Source of the DNA: Trebonia sp036501515
GTDB taxonomy: Bacteria; Actinomycetota; Actinomycetes; Streptosporangiales; Streptosporangiaceae
Length of the DNA stretch: 64,000 bases
Assembly (NCBI GenBank): GCA_036501515.1
Contig: DASYAD010000206.1
Location: 1-64,000 of the forward strand
Reading direction: 5' to 3'
The notes beneath the pieces were generated by a model. It saw only the letters and a program-made list of their open reading frames with translations, had not been told where the DNA came from and did not search any database. Positions 16,883 through 26,617 of the stretch are shown piece after piece. Every line of letters starts with the position of its first letter. The stretch's first letter is position 1. The translations under genes and the position numbers were made by a program.

Positions 16883-17722
16883 TCAGCGCCCCGGATCGGT
16901 GATGTCCGCGGGCACGGTGTCGGCAGGAACGGTATCGGCGGGCACGGTATCGGCGGGCACGGCGCCGAAGCGGGCCTGCACGACGCCGAACGGGCCGAAG
17001 TCCGCCCGCACCGTGTCCCCCGGCGCGGCGAACAGGTGGCCGGTGCAGGTGCCGGTGCTCACTACCTCGCCCGCCCGCACCGGGCGGCCGCGCTCGCGCG
17101 CCCAGTTGAGCAGCCAGGTCAGGCTGGTGACGGGGTGTCCCATGGCGGCGCTGGCCCGGCCCGACTTGATGTAGTGCCCGTTCAGGTACGCGTCCATTCC
17201 CGCCGCCGGCAGGTCGGCGACCCGCCAGTCGCGGGTCTCCGGGCCGGTGACAAGCGCCGCGCCCCCGCCGTTGTCCAGGCACGTGCCGAAGTAGCCGCTT
17301 GAGCCGTACCAGTCGGGAAACACGGTGTCGCCGATTTCCAGCACGGGAAACATGACGTCGATCCCGGCCCGCGCGTCCGCCTCCGTGTACGGATCCGCGC
17401 GCACGGGGAAGTCCAGGTTCAGCCGGAAGGCGAACTCGCACTCGCAGCACCGGTAGTTGATGAACAGCGCGGCGGGCAGCAGCGCGTCGCTGGGGAAGAT
17501 GGTGCCGGGGTAGATAACGCCCGGCGACGGGCTCGGCAGCCGCTCCGCCCGGCGGACGTCCTCGCTGGCCGCGCCGATCTTCCAGCCCGCGCCAGCCAGG
17601 CCGAGTCCCCGGTCGACCGCGAGCAGCACCAGCTCGACCGAAGGCCAGTGGCGGGTGCGCAGCCGTTCCGGCAGTTCGACGGTGTGCCGGGCGCGGCGGC
17701 CGCCCACGATGAGTGCGGCCAC
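16883..17722 (-). CDS. FAH/2-keto-4-pentenoate hydratase-like protein
   Basis: About 279 aa, fumarylacetoacetate-hydrolase superfamily. Motifs: GAGWKIGAAS near the N-terminus, the metal-site E-x-E in CECEFAF, and VSTGTCTGHLFAAPGDTV near the end as in MhpD-like proteins. The start is uncertain: GTG 17722 (GAGG 8 nt upstream) fits the family N-terminus, but the frame stays open another 78 codons upstream into the crotonase gene. The C-terminus carries about four copies of PADTV from a 15-bp DNA repeat. Probably hydrates or hydrolyses a 2-keto-acid intermediate in the minus arm. Confidence 0.75.
   Translation of the reverse strand: MAALIVGGRRARHTVELPERLRTRHWPSVELVLLAVDRGLGLAGAGWKIGAASEDVRRAERLPSPSPGVIYPGTIFPSDALLPAALFINYRCCECEFAFRLNLDFPVRADPYTEADARAGIDVMFPVLEIGDTVFPDWYGSSGYFGTCLDNGGGAALVTGPETRDWRVADLPAAGMDAYLNGHYIKSGRASAAMGHPVTSLTWLLNWARERGRPVRAGEVVSTGTCTGHLFAAPGDTVRADFGPFGVVQARFGAVPADTVPADTVPADTVPADITDPGR
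16906..16964. repeat. 15-bp tandem repeat at the 3' end of the FAH-like gene
   Basis: Near-identical 15-bp units (CGGGCACGGTATCGG and variants), about four copies, encode PADTV repeats. Frame-neutral expansion of a protein tail. Confidence 0.8.
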
Positions 17723-17855
17723 CTCGTCCGCCTCGTCGCTCGTCAGCGCGCTGGTCCTGGTGCAGGGCCGGCCCTGGCCCGGCGGTGTCGGGCCGTAGAT
17801 GAGGCGTCCGCGGTCCGACAGCCCCGCGGGCCATGCGCCGGCGTCCGCCTGCTGG

Positions 17856-18638
17856 TTAGTGTCCGTTGAACCGCGGCTTTCTCTTCTCGACGAACGCGGC
17901 GATGCCTTCGCGCGCGTCGTCAGTTCCGAAGAGCACGGCCCCGACGGCCTGCTCAAGCTGCAGCCCGGCGGCCAGCGGCGCGTCCTGTCCCTCGCGCAGC
18001 AGCCGCTTGGCCATCCCGACCGCGGCCGGCCCGCAGCCGCTGATCCGCCCGGCCAGCACCTGCGCGGCGGCGAGCGCGCTGTCGGCTTCGCCGGTACCGA
18101 GCGCCATGCCCCATTCCACGGCCTGGGCGCCGGAAATCCGCCAGCCGGTCATGATCAGCTCAGCGGCGCGCATCGCGCCGATCAGCCGGGGCAGCCGCTG
18201 CGTTCCGCCCCCGCCCGGCAGCAGTCCCAGCTTGGCTTCCGGCAGTCCGAGCTGAGCGCCGGGCTCGGCGACGATGAGGTCGCAGCACAGCGCCAGTTCG
18301 AGCCCGCCGCCGAGCGCGTACCCGTGCACCGCGGCAACGAGCGGCTTCGGGCAGTCGATCAGCTTCTGCTGCACCGCGTTGCCGTGGCGCATGAACTCGA
18401 CGTACTCCAGCGCGCTGATGCCGGTGTAATGCTCGATGTCGGCGCCGGCCGCGAACGAGCTGCCGTTGCCGTGCAAGATCGCGACGCGCGCCTCCGCTGA
18501 CTCCGTGAATCGCGCGATGTGCTGGTCAATCAACCTGAACGAGTTCGGGCCGAGCGCGTTGAGCTTGGCCGGCCGGTTCAGCGTGAGGTAAGCGATGCCG
18601 TCCGCCTCGTGGTAGCGCACATCGTCGGCGTCCGGCAC
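17856..18638 (-). CDS. Enoyl-CoA hydratase/isomerase (crotonase) family protein
   Basis: 260 aa, full length for a crotonase. Starts GTG 18638 with AGGGG upstream. Motifs: AYLTLNRPAKLNAL, the oxyanion-hole segment SSFAAGADIEHY, the second oxyanion region VHGYALGGGLELALCCD, the catalytic-Glu region LGLPEAKLGLLPGGGGTQRLPR, and the typical ending EKRKPRF. First gene of the minus arm, driven by the promoter at 18718-18746. A crotonase at the head of a sugar-acid operon implies a CoA-thioester intermediate, matching the CoA-transferases encoded on the other arm. Confidence 0.93.
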   Translation of the reverse strand: MPDADDVRYHEADGIAYLTLNRPAKLNALGPNSFRLIDQHIARFTESAEARVAILHGNGSSFAAGADIEHYTGISALEYVEFMRHGNAVQQKLIDCPKPLVAAVHGYALGGGLELALCCDLIVAEPGAQLGLPEAKLGLLPGGGGTQRLPRLIGAMRAAELIMTGWRISGAQAVEWGMALGTGEADSALAAAQVLAGRISGCGPAAVGMAKRLLREGQDAPLAAGLQLEQAVGAVLFGTDDAREGIAAFVEKRKPRFNGH

Positions 18639-18663
18639 GTACAGCCCCTATCCATGAGTACCG

Positions 18664-18689
18664 CTGAGCGAAATGAAAATTTCGTTCAG
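18664..18689. promoter_or_regulatory. Large palindrome, candidate operator for the minus arm
   Basis: CTGAGCGAAAT-GAAA-ATTTCGTTCAG, with one mismatch in 11-bp arms. It lies about 22-47 nt downstream of the expected minus-strand transcription start. The half-site ATTTCGTTCAG recurs with one change at 18876-18886 on the other side of the divergent promoters. An IclR regulator encoded at 34874-35740 is the obvious candidate binder. Confidence 0.7.
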
Positions 18690-18717
18690 ATAAATGCCTA
18701 TTCAGGTCTGCACGGGC

Positions 18718-18746
18718 AGGTTAACGTCGGGTTAAAGGGGTGTCAA
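18718..18746 (-). promoter_or_regulatory. Promoter of the minus arm (crotonase operon)
   Basis: On the minus strand TTGACA, a 17-nt spacer and TAACCT: a perfect -35 with a good -10. Back to back with the plus-arm promoter. Confidence 0.75.
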
Positions 18747-18832
18747 TGCTCGCGAGTACCGGCCTGCCACTAGGCACAGAGCGCGCCGCACAGCAACCGA
18801 AAGTGTCCGTTCGATCGCGCTGGTAACACCCG

Positions 18833-18861
18833 TTGACAGCCTCGCGGCCGAGGTCTACCGT
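18833..18861 (+). promoter_or_regulatory. Promoter of the plus arm (CoA-transferase operon)
   Basis: TTGACA (18833-18838), 17-nt spacer, TACCGT (18856-18861). Predicted start near 18868, immediately before the half-site ATTTCATTCAG. Confidence 0.75.
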
Positions 18862-18875
18862 CACGGCCATCAAAG

Positions 18876-18916
18876 ATTTCATTCAGCGACTAGCTGTTTC
18901 ACTCAATGGAATGAGT
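18876..18916. promoter_or_regulatory. Operator-like half-sites at the plus-arm start
   Basis: ATTTCATTCAG at 18876-18886 matches the minus-arm palindrome half-site at 10 of 11 positions. A further TTTCACTCA plus ACTCA-N6-TGAGT inverted repeat follow up to 18916. They cover the expected start of transcription, a position suited to repression. Confidence 0.55.
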
Positions 18917-18935
18917 CTTTGACTGAGGGAGTGAC

Positions 18936-20771
18936 ATGGGAGAGAGCTTCGAGGCCCGGCCGCCTGGACGGCCTGGTTTCGTGACACTCGCTGAGCTCGT
19001 CGACGGCGTCGCCGACGGCAGCCGGATCGGGGTCGGCGGCGCGCTGCTGAGCCGGCTTCCGCTGGTTATGCTGCACGCGCTCGCCGAACGCCGCCCCCGC
19101 GACCTGACGTACGTGAGCTGGGGCGGCGGAATCCCGCTGGAGATCCTGCTCGGCGCGGACGCCGTCGCCAAGATCGTGTTCTGCTTTTCCAGCCTCGACA
19201 TCTTCGGCCTGGCGCCGCTGTTCCGCCAGGCCGTGGAGGAAGACCGGGTAGCCGTCGACGAATGGCCGGCGTTCCCGTTCACCGCCGGCCTCGAGGCGGC
19301 CAAGCAGAACCTGCCGGTCATGCCATTCCGGTGGCCGGAGGGTACCGACCTGCTGGGCGGCCAGCCCGCGGTGTCCAGGGATGCCGGCCGCCCCGGCCTC
19401 GGCTTCGCGGACCGGCTCGACCTGGATGTCTTCCTGCTGCATGCGCAGCGGGCGGACGCGGCGGGCAACGTCGAGATCTTCGGCGCCCGCGGCATGGACG
19501 CCACCGCGGCGTTCGCGGCCCGCCGGGTGCTGGTCACCGTCGAGGAAGTCGTGCCGTCAGCGGAGCTCGGCACGCTGCGCAACTCCTTCGTCCTCCCGAG
19601 GCACTTCGTGCACGCGCTGGCCGTCGCGCCGGCCGGCGCTTACCCGACGTCGTGCCTGCCCTACTACACGGCGGACTTCGCCGAGCTGGCCCGGGTGACT
19701 GCGCAGTCACCGCCGCCGCCTGCCGCGCCCGCGCCCGCGGTGCTGCGGCGGCTGGGCGACGCCGCCGCGCTCGGCCACGACGCGGTGCGCGCGGCGGCGG
19801 CCGGGCTCGCCGCGACCCGGGACGAGAACCCCGGGTCGGCCGCACGGGCCGGCGCCACGCGCCAGGCGGAAGCCGGCGCCACCGTGGACGAGCTGATGGT
19901 GTGCTGGCTGGCCAGCCAGCTCGGCAACGACTCGATCTGCTCGGCGGGCGCGGTCTCACCGCTCGCCGCCACCGCGTACCTGCTCGCGAAGGCGACGCAC
20001 GCCCCTGGCCTGGCCATCTTCATGACCAGCGGGGGCCTGCTCGACGTGGCGGAACGGCCGATGCTGCTGAGCCTGGGCGAGGCCCTCGACACCGCCAGCG
20101 CCGCGGTGGTGTGCGGCGGCGAGGACTCCTACCGCTGGTACTACCAGCAGGGCCGGGTGACGTGCGAGGTCGTCACCGTCGCGCAGGTCGACCGGCGGGC
20201 CAGGACCAACAACATCGAGCTGACCAGCCCGAGCGGCCGCCGGGTGCGGTTGCCCGGGCAAGGCGGTATGGCTGACGTCGCCGACCTGCACCAGAACTTC
20301 TCGCTCTACCTGACCAGGCACTCGCCGCTGACGCTGGTGGAGAACGTGCAGCGGCTGAGCGCGGCCCGGTGCCTGACCGACCCGGCCGCGCGGCGGGCGG
20401 CCGGGCTGCAGCCAGGCGCGACCACGCTGATCACCAACCTCGGCGTGTTCCGCTACGAGCCGGACCGCGCCGAGCTGGTCCTGCGGAGCCTGCACCCCGG
20501 GGTCAGCCTGGACCAGCTGCGCGCCGCGACCGGCTTCGAGCCCGCGGTCGCGGCGGATCTCACGGTCACCGGGGAACCCGCCGCCGAGGTGCTCCGCGTG
20601 CTGCGCGAGCAGGTCGACCCGCTCGGTATCCGCCGCCTCGAGTTCGCCCCGGCCCGTGAGCGGGCGGCGCTGCTCGCGGCGTGCATCGCGGCCGAGCAAG
20701 ACCTCATCGACCTGGCGCTACGCCAGTCCCGGCGGGCGGACCGCGCGTTCGCCCCGGCAGCGAAGGAGTGA
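18936..20771 (+). CDS. Fused-subunit family I CoA-transferase-like protein
   Basis: 611 aa. Residues of about 10-250 resemble the alpha subunit (IpdA/GctA/CatI type: GSRIGVGGALLSRLP, TYVSWGGGIPLE), and about 320-600 the beta subunit (ATAYLLAKATHAPGL, NNIELTSPSGRRVRLPGQGG, FRYEPDRAELVL). A Pro/Ala-rich linker joins them; these subunits are normally separate proteins. GAGGGAG 4-5 nt before the ATG. First gene of the plus arm. The glutamate used by true family I transferases is not obvious in the beta half (IFMTSGG follows THAPGL), so it could also act like IpdAB, a CoA-transferase-like hydrolase. Four nucleotides separate it from uxuA. Confidence 0.85.
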   Translation: MGESFEARPPGRPGFVTLAELVDGVADGSRIGVGGALLSRLPLVMLHALAERRPRDLTYVSWGGGIPLEILLGADAVAKIVFCFSSLDIFGLAPLFRQAVEEDRVAVDEWPAFPFTAGLEAAKQNLPVMPFRWPEGTDLLGGQPAVSRDAGRPGLGFADRLDLDVFLLHAQRADAAGNVEIFGARGMDATAAFAARRVLVTVEEVVPSAELGTLRNSFVLPRHFVHALAVAPAGAYPTSCLPYYTADFAELARVTAQSPPPPAAPAPAVLRRLGDAAALGHDAVRAAAAGLAATRDENPGSAARAGATRQAEAGATVDELMVCWLASQLGNDSICSAGAVSPLAATAYLLAKATHAPGLAIFMTSGGLLDVAERPMLLSLGEALDTASAAVVCGGEDSYRWYYQQGRVTCEVVTVAQVDRRARTNNIELTSPSGRRVRLPGQGGMADVADLHQNFSLYLTRHSPLTLVENVQRLSAARCLTDPAARRAAGLQPGATTLITNLGVFRYEPDRAELVLRSLHPGVSLDQLRAATGFEPAVAADLTVTGEPAAEVLRVLREQVDPLGIRRLEFAPARERAALLAACIAAEQDLIDLALRQSRRADRAFAPAAKE

Positions 20772-20775
20772 CGAC

Positions 20776-21843
20776 GTGCCCATACGCATAGCGGTCGGGC
20801 AGGCGGCCAGGCCCACGGACGAGTACCTGGCGTTCGCACGGCAGATCGGCGCGGCCGGCGTTCAGTTCAACACGCCGGACCTGCCGGGGGAACACCGCTG
20901 GGAGACCGCGGACCTGATCGGGCTGCGCGAGCGGGTGGAATCGTTCGGCCTGCGGCTCGAGGCGATCGAGAACGTGCCGAACAGCTTCTACGCCAACGCC
21001 ATGCTCGGGCTGCCCGGCCGCGACGAGGAGATCGAGAACGTCATCGCCACGGTCGCGAACATGGGCGAGGCGGGCATCCCGGTCCTCGGCTTTCACTGGC
21101 AGCCCGCGTCCGTCTGGCGGACGGCCGTCGTCCCCGAGGGCCGCGGCGGCGCCGTCGTGTCGACGTTCGACCTGTCGCTCGCGCAGGATCCCGGCCGGTC
21201 GGGCGACGTGTGGGTCGCCCGGCGGGACCGCAGGGTCGAGGACGCCAAGGACTCGTGGACGCGCGGCGCGCTGTTCGACATCGGGGTCGAGCGCGACGAC
21301 GAGCAGATGTGGGCGGCCTTCGAGTACTTTGTCGCCGCCGTGGCCCCGGCCGCGGAGGCGGCCGGCGTGCGCGTGGCCGTGCACCCCGACGATCCCCCGG
21401 TGCCCGAGCTCGCCGGCGTCAGCCGCATCTTCCGCAGCGTGGACGCGCTCAAGCGGGCGGCGGACTTCTGGCCGGGTCCGGGCTTCGGCATCGAGCTGTG
21501 CCTCGGCACCGTGTCTGAGATGGGCGGCGAGCGGGCCGTCCTGGACGCGATCGGCTACCTCGGGCCGCGCGGCAAGATCGCCTACGTGCACCTGCGCGAC
21601 GTGCGCGGGACCGTGCCGTCGTTCGCCGAGTGCTTCCTCGGCGAGGGGAACTACGACCCGCCGACCGTGCTCCGCGCACTGCGCCGGAGCGGGTTCGACG
21701 GTTTCATCCTCGACGACCACACGCCGGCGCTGGTCGGCGACTCCCCTTACGGCCACCGCGGCCGGGCCTTCGCCCTCGGCTACATCCAGGGCCTGATCGA
21801 GATGATGGAACTCGACGACCGTCAGCCGGAGGCGGCGCGATGA
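20776..21843 (+). CDS. uxuA: Mannonate dehydratase family protein (first copy)
   Basis: 355 aa TIM-barrel dehydratase from GTG 20776, with AAGGAG 7 nt upstream. UxuA family motifs include IPVLGFHWQPASVWRT, AVHPDDPPVPE (metal-binding His), GIELCLGTVSEMGG, and the C-terminal HLRDVRGTVPSF with HTPALVGD. UxuA removes water from D-mannonate to give 2-keto-3-deoxygluconate. A second, more distant copy lies at 41068. ATGA overlap with the next gene (SDR) shows translational coupling. The true substrate may be another aldonate. Confidence 0.88.
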   Translation: MPIRIAVGQAARPTDEYLAFARQIGAAGVQFNTPDLPGEHRWETADLIGLRERVESFGLRLEAIENVPNSFYANAMLGLPGRDEEIENVIATVANMGEAGIPVLGFHWQPASVWRTAVVPEGRGGAVVSTFDLSLAQDPGRSGDVWVARRDRRVEDAKDSWTRGALFDIGVERDDEQMWAAFEYFVAAVAPAAEAAGVRVAVHPDDPPVPELAGVSRIFRSVDALKRAADFWPGPGFGIELCLGTVSEMGGERAVLDAIGYLGPRGKIAYVHLRDVRGTVPSFAECFLGEGNYDPPTVLRALRRSGFDGFILDDHTPALVGDSPYGHRGRAFALGYIQGLIEMMELDDRQPEAAR

Positions 21844-22661
21844 CCGCCCTCCCGCCCGGCCCCTTGCTGCCAGGCGCCGTCTGCGTCGTCATGGGCGGCA
21901 GCACCGGAATCGGCCTCGCCGCCGCCTGGGCGCTGGCCAGGCACGGCTCGGCGGTCGAGCTCGCGGCCAACGACGCCGACGGCGTGCACAGCGCGGTCAG
22001 CGCCCTGCGGGCCGAGGGCTACGACGCCGGCGGCACCGTACTCGACGCGGCGCGGCCGGAGCAGATCGAGCGCTTCTTCGCCGGGGTCGATGCCAGGCAC
22101 GGGCGGCTCACCGCGCTCGTCAACTCGGCTGGCGTGCAGCGCTACGGCACCGCCGAGACCACGCCCGTCGCGGTGTGGGACGAGGTGCTGAACGTCAACG
22201 TGCGCGCCATGTTCCTGGCCGCCAAGCACGCGGTCCCGCTGATCAGGCGCGGCGGCGGCGGCGCGATCGTCAACGTGGCGTCGGCGCAGGCGACCGCCAG
22301 CCAGCGCAACGTCGTCGCGTACACCGCGAGCAAGGGGGCGATCGTCGCGATGACCCGGGCGATGGCCGTCGATCACGCGCCCGACGGCATCCGGGTCAAC
22401 TCCGTCAGTCCCGGATCTGTCGACACCCCCATGCTGCGCGCGGCCGCGCGGGACGTCAGCGCCGACGACCCGGAGGCGGTCATCGCGGGGTGGGGCGCAC
22501 AGCACCCGATCGGCCGCGTCGGCACCCCGGCCGAGATCGCCGACGCCATCGTGTTCCTGGCCAGCCCGATGTCCTCCTTCGTGACCGGCGCCGACCTGCG
22601 CGTCGACGGCGGCGTGCTGGCCGGGGTCGCGCTGCCCGCCCCTACTACGACCGACACCTGA
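21840..22661 (+). CDS. Short-chain dehydrogenase/reductase
   Basis: 273 aa classical SDR. NAD(P)-binding motif GGSTGIGLA, NSAG in place of NNAG, catalytic YTASK (Tyr-x-x-x-Lys), and VNSVSPGSVDTPM near the C-terminus. Start ATG overlaps the uxuA stop (ATGA). In this context it probably oxidises a sugar, a sugar acid or a 2-keto-3-deoxy acid. The C-terminal tail ALPAPTTTDT is short and non-conserved. Confidence 0.92.
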   Translation: MTALPPGPLLPGAVCVVMGGSTGIGLAAAWALARHGSAVELAANDADGVHSAVSALRAEGYDAGGTVLDAARPEQIERFFAGVDARHGRLTALVNSAGVQRYGTAETTPVAVWDEVLNVNVRAMFLAAKHAVPLIRRGGGGAIVNVASAQATASQRNVVAYTASKGAIVAMTRAMAVDHAPDGIRVNSVSPGSVDTPMLRAAARDVSADDPEAVIAGWGAQHPIGRVGTPAEIADAIVFLASPMSSFVTGADLRVDGGVLAGVALPAPTTTDT

Positions 22662-22739
22662 CCCGCCCGGCATCCCCGTCCCCGTCTACCCCCCGTCGTC
22701 ACTAGTGCCTGCGCAAGCGCGGGCGGAGGTCTGTTCTGC

Positions 22740-23738
<999 letters not shown>

Positions 23739-23744
23739 CCCCCC

Positions 23745-25445
23745 GTGCGAGATGACCACCGGACCGCGCAGAGCCGCGCGCTGCTCGAGGGACCCGCGCG
23801 CGCCCCGGCCCGTTCCTACCTGCGGAATATCGGCTACACCGAGCAGCAGCTGCGCCAGCCGGTCGTCGGCGTGAGCCATTCGTGGACCGACACGTCACCG
23901 TGCAACATCAACCACCGCGAGCTGGCCGACCGCGTCAAGGCGGGCGTCGGCGAAGCGGGCGGCACGCCGATGGAATTCTCCACGATCGCGGTCGCCGACG
24001 GAATCGTGATGGGCACCGCGGGCATGCGTGCCTCGCTGATCAGCCGGGAGGTCATCGCCGACTCGATCGAGCTGATGGCCCGCGCGCATCACTTCGACGC
24101 GCTGGTGTGCCTGACCGGATGCGACAAGACCACGCCCGCGGCGGCGATGGCACTGGCCCGGCTGGACCGCCCCGCGGTCATCGGTTACAGCGGCACGGTC
24201 ATGCCCGGCCGCTTCCGCGGCCGGGACGTGGCGTCGGGCGAGATGTACGAGGCGGTCGGCGAGCACGCGGCGGGCCTGATCAGCGACGCCGACCTGGCGG
24301 CGATGGAGGCGGTGGCCTGCCCTGGCCCCGGCGCCTGCGGCGGGCAGTACACCGCGAACACGATGTCGATGATGATGGAGGCGATCGGCCTGTCCCCGGT
24401 CGGCTTCAACTCGGTGCCCGCCACCCACGCGGGCAAGCCGGGCGGCGCCGAGCAGCTCGGCGCGCTGGTGATGCGGATGCTCGACGCCGGCCTGCGGCCG
24501 AGCGCCATCTTGACCCCGGCCGCGTTCGCCAACGCCGCCGCCGCGGTGGCCGCTTCCGGCGGCTCGACCAACGCGGTCCTGCACCTGCTCGCGATCGCGC
24601 ACGAGCGCGGCATCGACTTCACCATCCAGGACTTCGACACGGTCTCCCGGCGCACCCCGGTCATCTGCGACCTCAAGCCAGGCGGCCAGTACGCGGCCAG
24701 CACGCTCTACGAGGCGGGCGGTACCGGGCTGGTGCTCAAGCGGCTGATCGAGGGGGGCTACCTGGACGGGACGGCGCTCACCGTCACCGGGCGCTCGCTC
24801 GGGGAAGAGTGCGCGGAGCTGACCGAGCAGCCCGGACAGCGCGTGGTGGCCAGCCTCGGCCGGCCGTTCGCGCCCGAGGGGGCGCTCGCGGTCCTGTACG
24901 GCAACCTGGCGCCGGAGGGATCGGTCACCAAGACGGGACTGCACGGCCCGCGCGCGCACCGCGGCCCGGCCCGGATCTTCGAATGTGAAGAGGACGCGAT
25001 CGAAGCGGTGCTGTCCCGCCGCATCGTCGCGGGCGACGTGGTCGTCATCCGGCACGAGGGCCCGAAGGGCGGTCCCGGCATGCGCGAGATGCTGCAGGTG
25101 ACCTCGGCCATCGTCGGCGAGGGGCTCGGCGACAGCGTCGCGCTGGTCACCGACGGGAGGTTCTCAGGTGCCACCCGCGGCCTGATGGTCGGTCACGTCA
25201 GCCCGGAGGCCGCGGCGGGCGGGCCGATCGCCGCGCTGCAAGACGGCGACGTCATCGCCATCGACGTACCCGGCCGCCGGCTCGAAGTCGAGGGCGTCGA
25301 CCTGGACGCCAGGCCGAGGCCAGGCCGCGCGCCGTACCAGCGCAGCGGCGCGCTCGCCCACTACGCGCTGCTCGTCAGCTCGGCCTCTCGGGGCGCGGTG
25401 CTGGCAGGACTCGACGACGCTGACGACCACCAGGCAGGAGCATGA
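23745..25445 (+). CDS. IlvD/Edd-family dehydratase
   Basis: 566 aa iron-sulfur dehydratase. Cys53 in SPCNINHREL, Cys126 in TGCDKTTPAA and Cys198 in PGPGACGGQYTANT are at the positions that hold the cluster in this family. The sequence is close to dihydroxy-acid dehydratase (DGIVMGTAGMRASLISREV). The C-terminal swivel domain has RVVASLGRPFAPEGALAVL and VTDGRFSGATRGLMVGHVSPEA. Starts GTG 23745. Placement between an epimerase and a CoA-transferase points to aldonate dehydration rather than branched amino-acid synthesis, but a DHAD side role cannot be excluded. Confidence 0.9.
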   Translation: MRDDHRTAQSRALLEGPARAPARSYLRNIGYTEQQLRQPVVGVSHSWTDTSPCNINHRELADRVKAGVGEAGGTPMEFSTIAVADGIVMGTAGMRASLISREVIADSIELMARAHHFDALVCLTGCDKTTPAAAMALARLDRPAVIGYSGTVMPGRFRGRDVASGEMYEAVGEHAAGLISDADLAAMEAVACPGPGACGGQYTANTMSMMMEAIGLSPVGFNSVPATHAGKPGGAEQLGALVMRMLDAGLRPSAILTPAAFANAAAAVAASGGSTNAVLHLLAIAHERGIDFTIQDFDTVSRRTPVICDLKPGGQYAASTLYEAGGTGLVLKRLIEGGYLDGTALTVTGRSLGEECAELTEQPGQRVVASLGRPFAPEGALAVLYGNLAPEGSVTKTGLHGPRAHRGPARIFECEEDAIEAVLSRRIVAGDVVVIRHEGPKGGPGMREMLQVTSAIVGEGLGDSVALVTDGRFSGATRGLMVGHVSPEAAAGGPIAALQDGDVIAIDVPGRRLEVEGVDLDARPRPGRAPYQRSGALAHYALLVSSASRGAVLAGLDDADDHQAGA

Positions 25446-26617
25446 TCGTGCAGAATTCCGACGCCGGACCGCTCAGCCACTTGCGGGTCCTCGACTTCAC
25501 CGCGCTGGTGCAGGGCCCGCTGGCGACCCAGATCCTCGGGGACCTCGGCGCTGACGTGGTGAAGATCGAACGGCCCGAGGGCGAGTGGAGCCGCCACTGG
25601 GGGATCGCCGACGGGCACACGCACGGCCAGACCGACTCCTTCCTCGCCTTCAACCGCAACAAGCGCAGCGTCACCGCCGACCTGAAGGACGCCAAGACCC
25701 GCGAGCGCATCCTGGCCCTGGCGCCGGAATTCGACGTGGTGGCCGAGAACTTCCGCCCCGGCGTCATGGCCAGGCTCGGCCTCGGCTACGAGGCCTTCGC
25801 CGAGCGCAACCCGGCGATCATCTTCGTCAGCTCCTCCGGCTACGGCCAGAGCGGCCCGTACGTCACCCGCCCCGGCCAGGACATGCTCATCCAGGCGCTG
25901 ACCGGGATGCTGTTCCTGGCCGGCCGGGCGGGCGAGCCGCCCACTGCCAGCGGCATCGGGATCGCCGACCAGTACACCGCGCTGCATATCGCGATCGGGA
26001 TCCTGGCCGCGCTGGAGCACCGGCGGCAGACCGGCCAGGGACAGCGGGTCGAGCTCAACCTGTTCAGCTGCACGATCTCGGCCCAGCAGCAGGAGCTCAC
26101 CTATTACCTGAACCACGGGAGCATTCCCGAGCGGCCGGCCGAGAACCACGGGTCTATCTGGGCGACCGCGCCGTTCGGTATTTACCCGACGTCCGACGGC
26201 GCCGTCGCCATCGCGATGACGCCGTGCCCGGTCGTCGGCCAGGCGCTGGACATGCCGGAGCTGGCGCAGTACGACACCAACGCGCTGATGCTCGAGCACC
26301 GGGCGGAGATCTACGCGCTGCTGTGCGGCCGGCTGAAGGCCGGCAGCACCGCGCACTGGATGGACGCCCTGCTCGCGTACGACGTCTGGTGCGCTCCCGT
26401 ACAGACGTACGACGACCTGATGAGCGACCCGCAGGCCGAGCACAACCAGGTCTTCTGGGACGTGCCGATCGGCGACGGCGGCGTGTCCTTCCGCACCCCC
26501 GGCTCGCCGTTCGGGTTCTCCGCGACCCCGGCCCGGCTGCACCGGGGCGTGCCGGACCTGGGCCAGCACACCGCTGAGGTGCTCGGCGCGGCCGACGACG
26601 AGGCGGGCACCCGGTGA
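25442..26617 (+). CDS. CaiB/BaiF family III CoA-transferase
   Basis: 391 aa. Family features: LRVLDFTALVQGPLATQILGDLGADVVKIE, NRNKRSVTADLK, ENFRPGVMARLGLGYE, and catalytic Asp in RPGQDMLIQALTG. It transfers CoA between carboxylic acids. ATGA overlap with the dehydratase gene upstream and GTGA overlap with the MBL gene downstream put it firmly in the operon. Its presence implies that a carboxylate of the pathway is activated as a CoA-thioester. Confidence 0.92.
   Translation: MIVQNSDAGPLSHLRVLDFTALVQGPLATQILGDLGADVVKIERPEGEWSRHWGIADGHTHGQTDSFLAFNRNKRSVTADLKDAKTRERILALAPEFDVVAENFRPGVMARLGLGYEAFAERNPAIIFVSSSGYGQSGPYVTRPGQDMLIQALTGMLFLAGRAGEPPTASGIGIADQYTALHIAIGILAALEHRRQTGQGQRVELNLFSCTISAQQQELTYYLNHGSIPERPAENHGSIWATAPFGIYPTSDGAVAIAMTPCPVVGQALDMPELAQYDTNALMLEHRAEIYALLCGRLKAGSTAHWMDALLAYDVWCAPVQTYDDLMSDPQAEHNQVFWDVPIGDGGVSFRTPGSPFGFSATPARLHRGVPDLGQHTAEVLGAADDEAGTR

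Noticed and set aside
15417..17834. Single 805-codon frame joining the FGGY kinase to upstream sequence
   Set aside because: The upstream half is an out-of-frame reading of the FAH-like gene; the kinase domain begins at GTG 16877.
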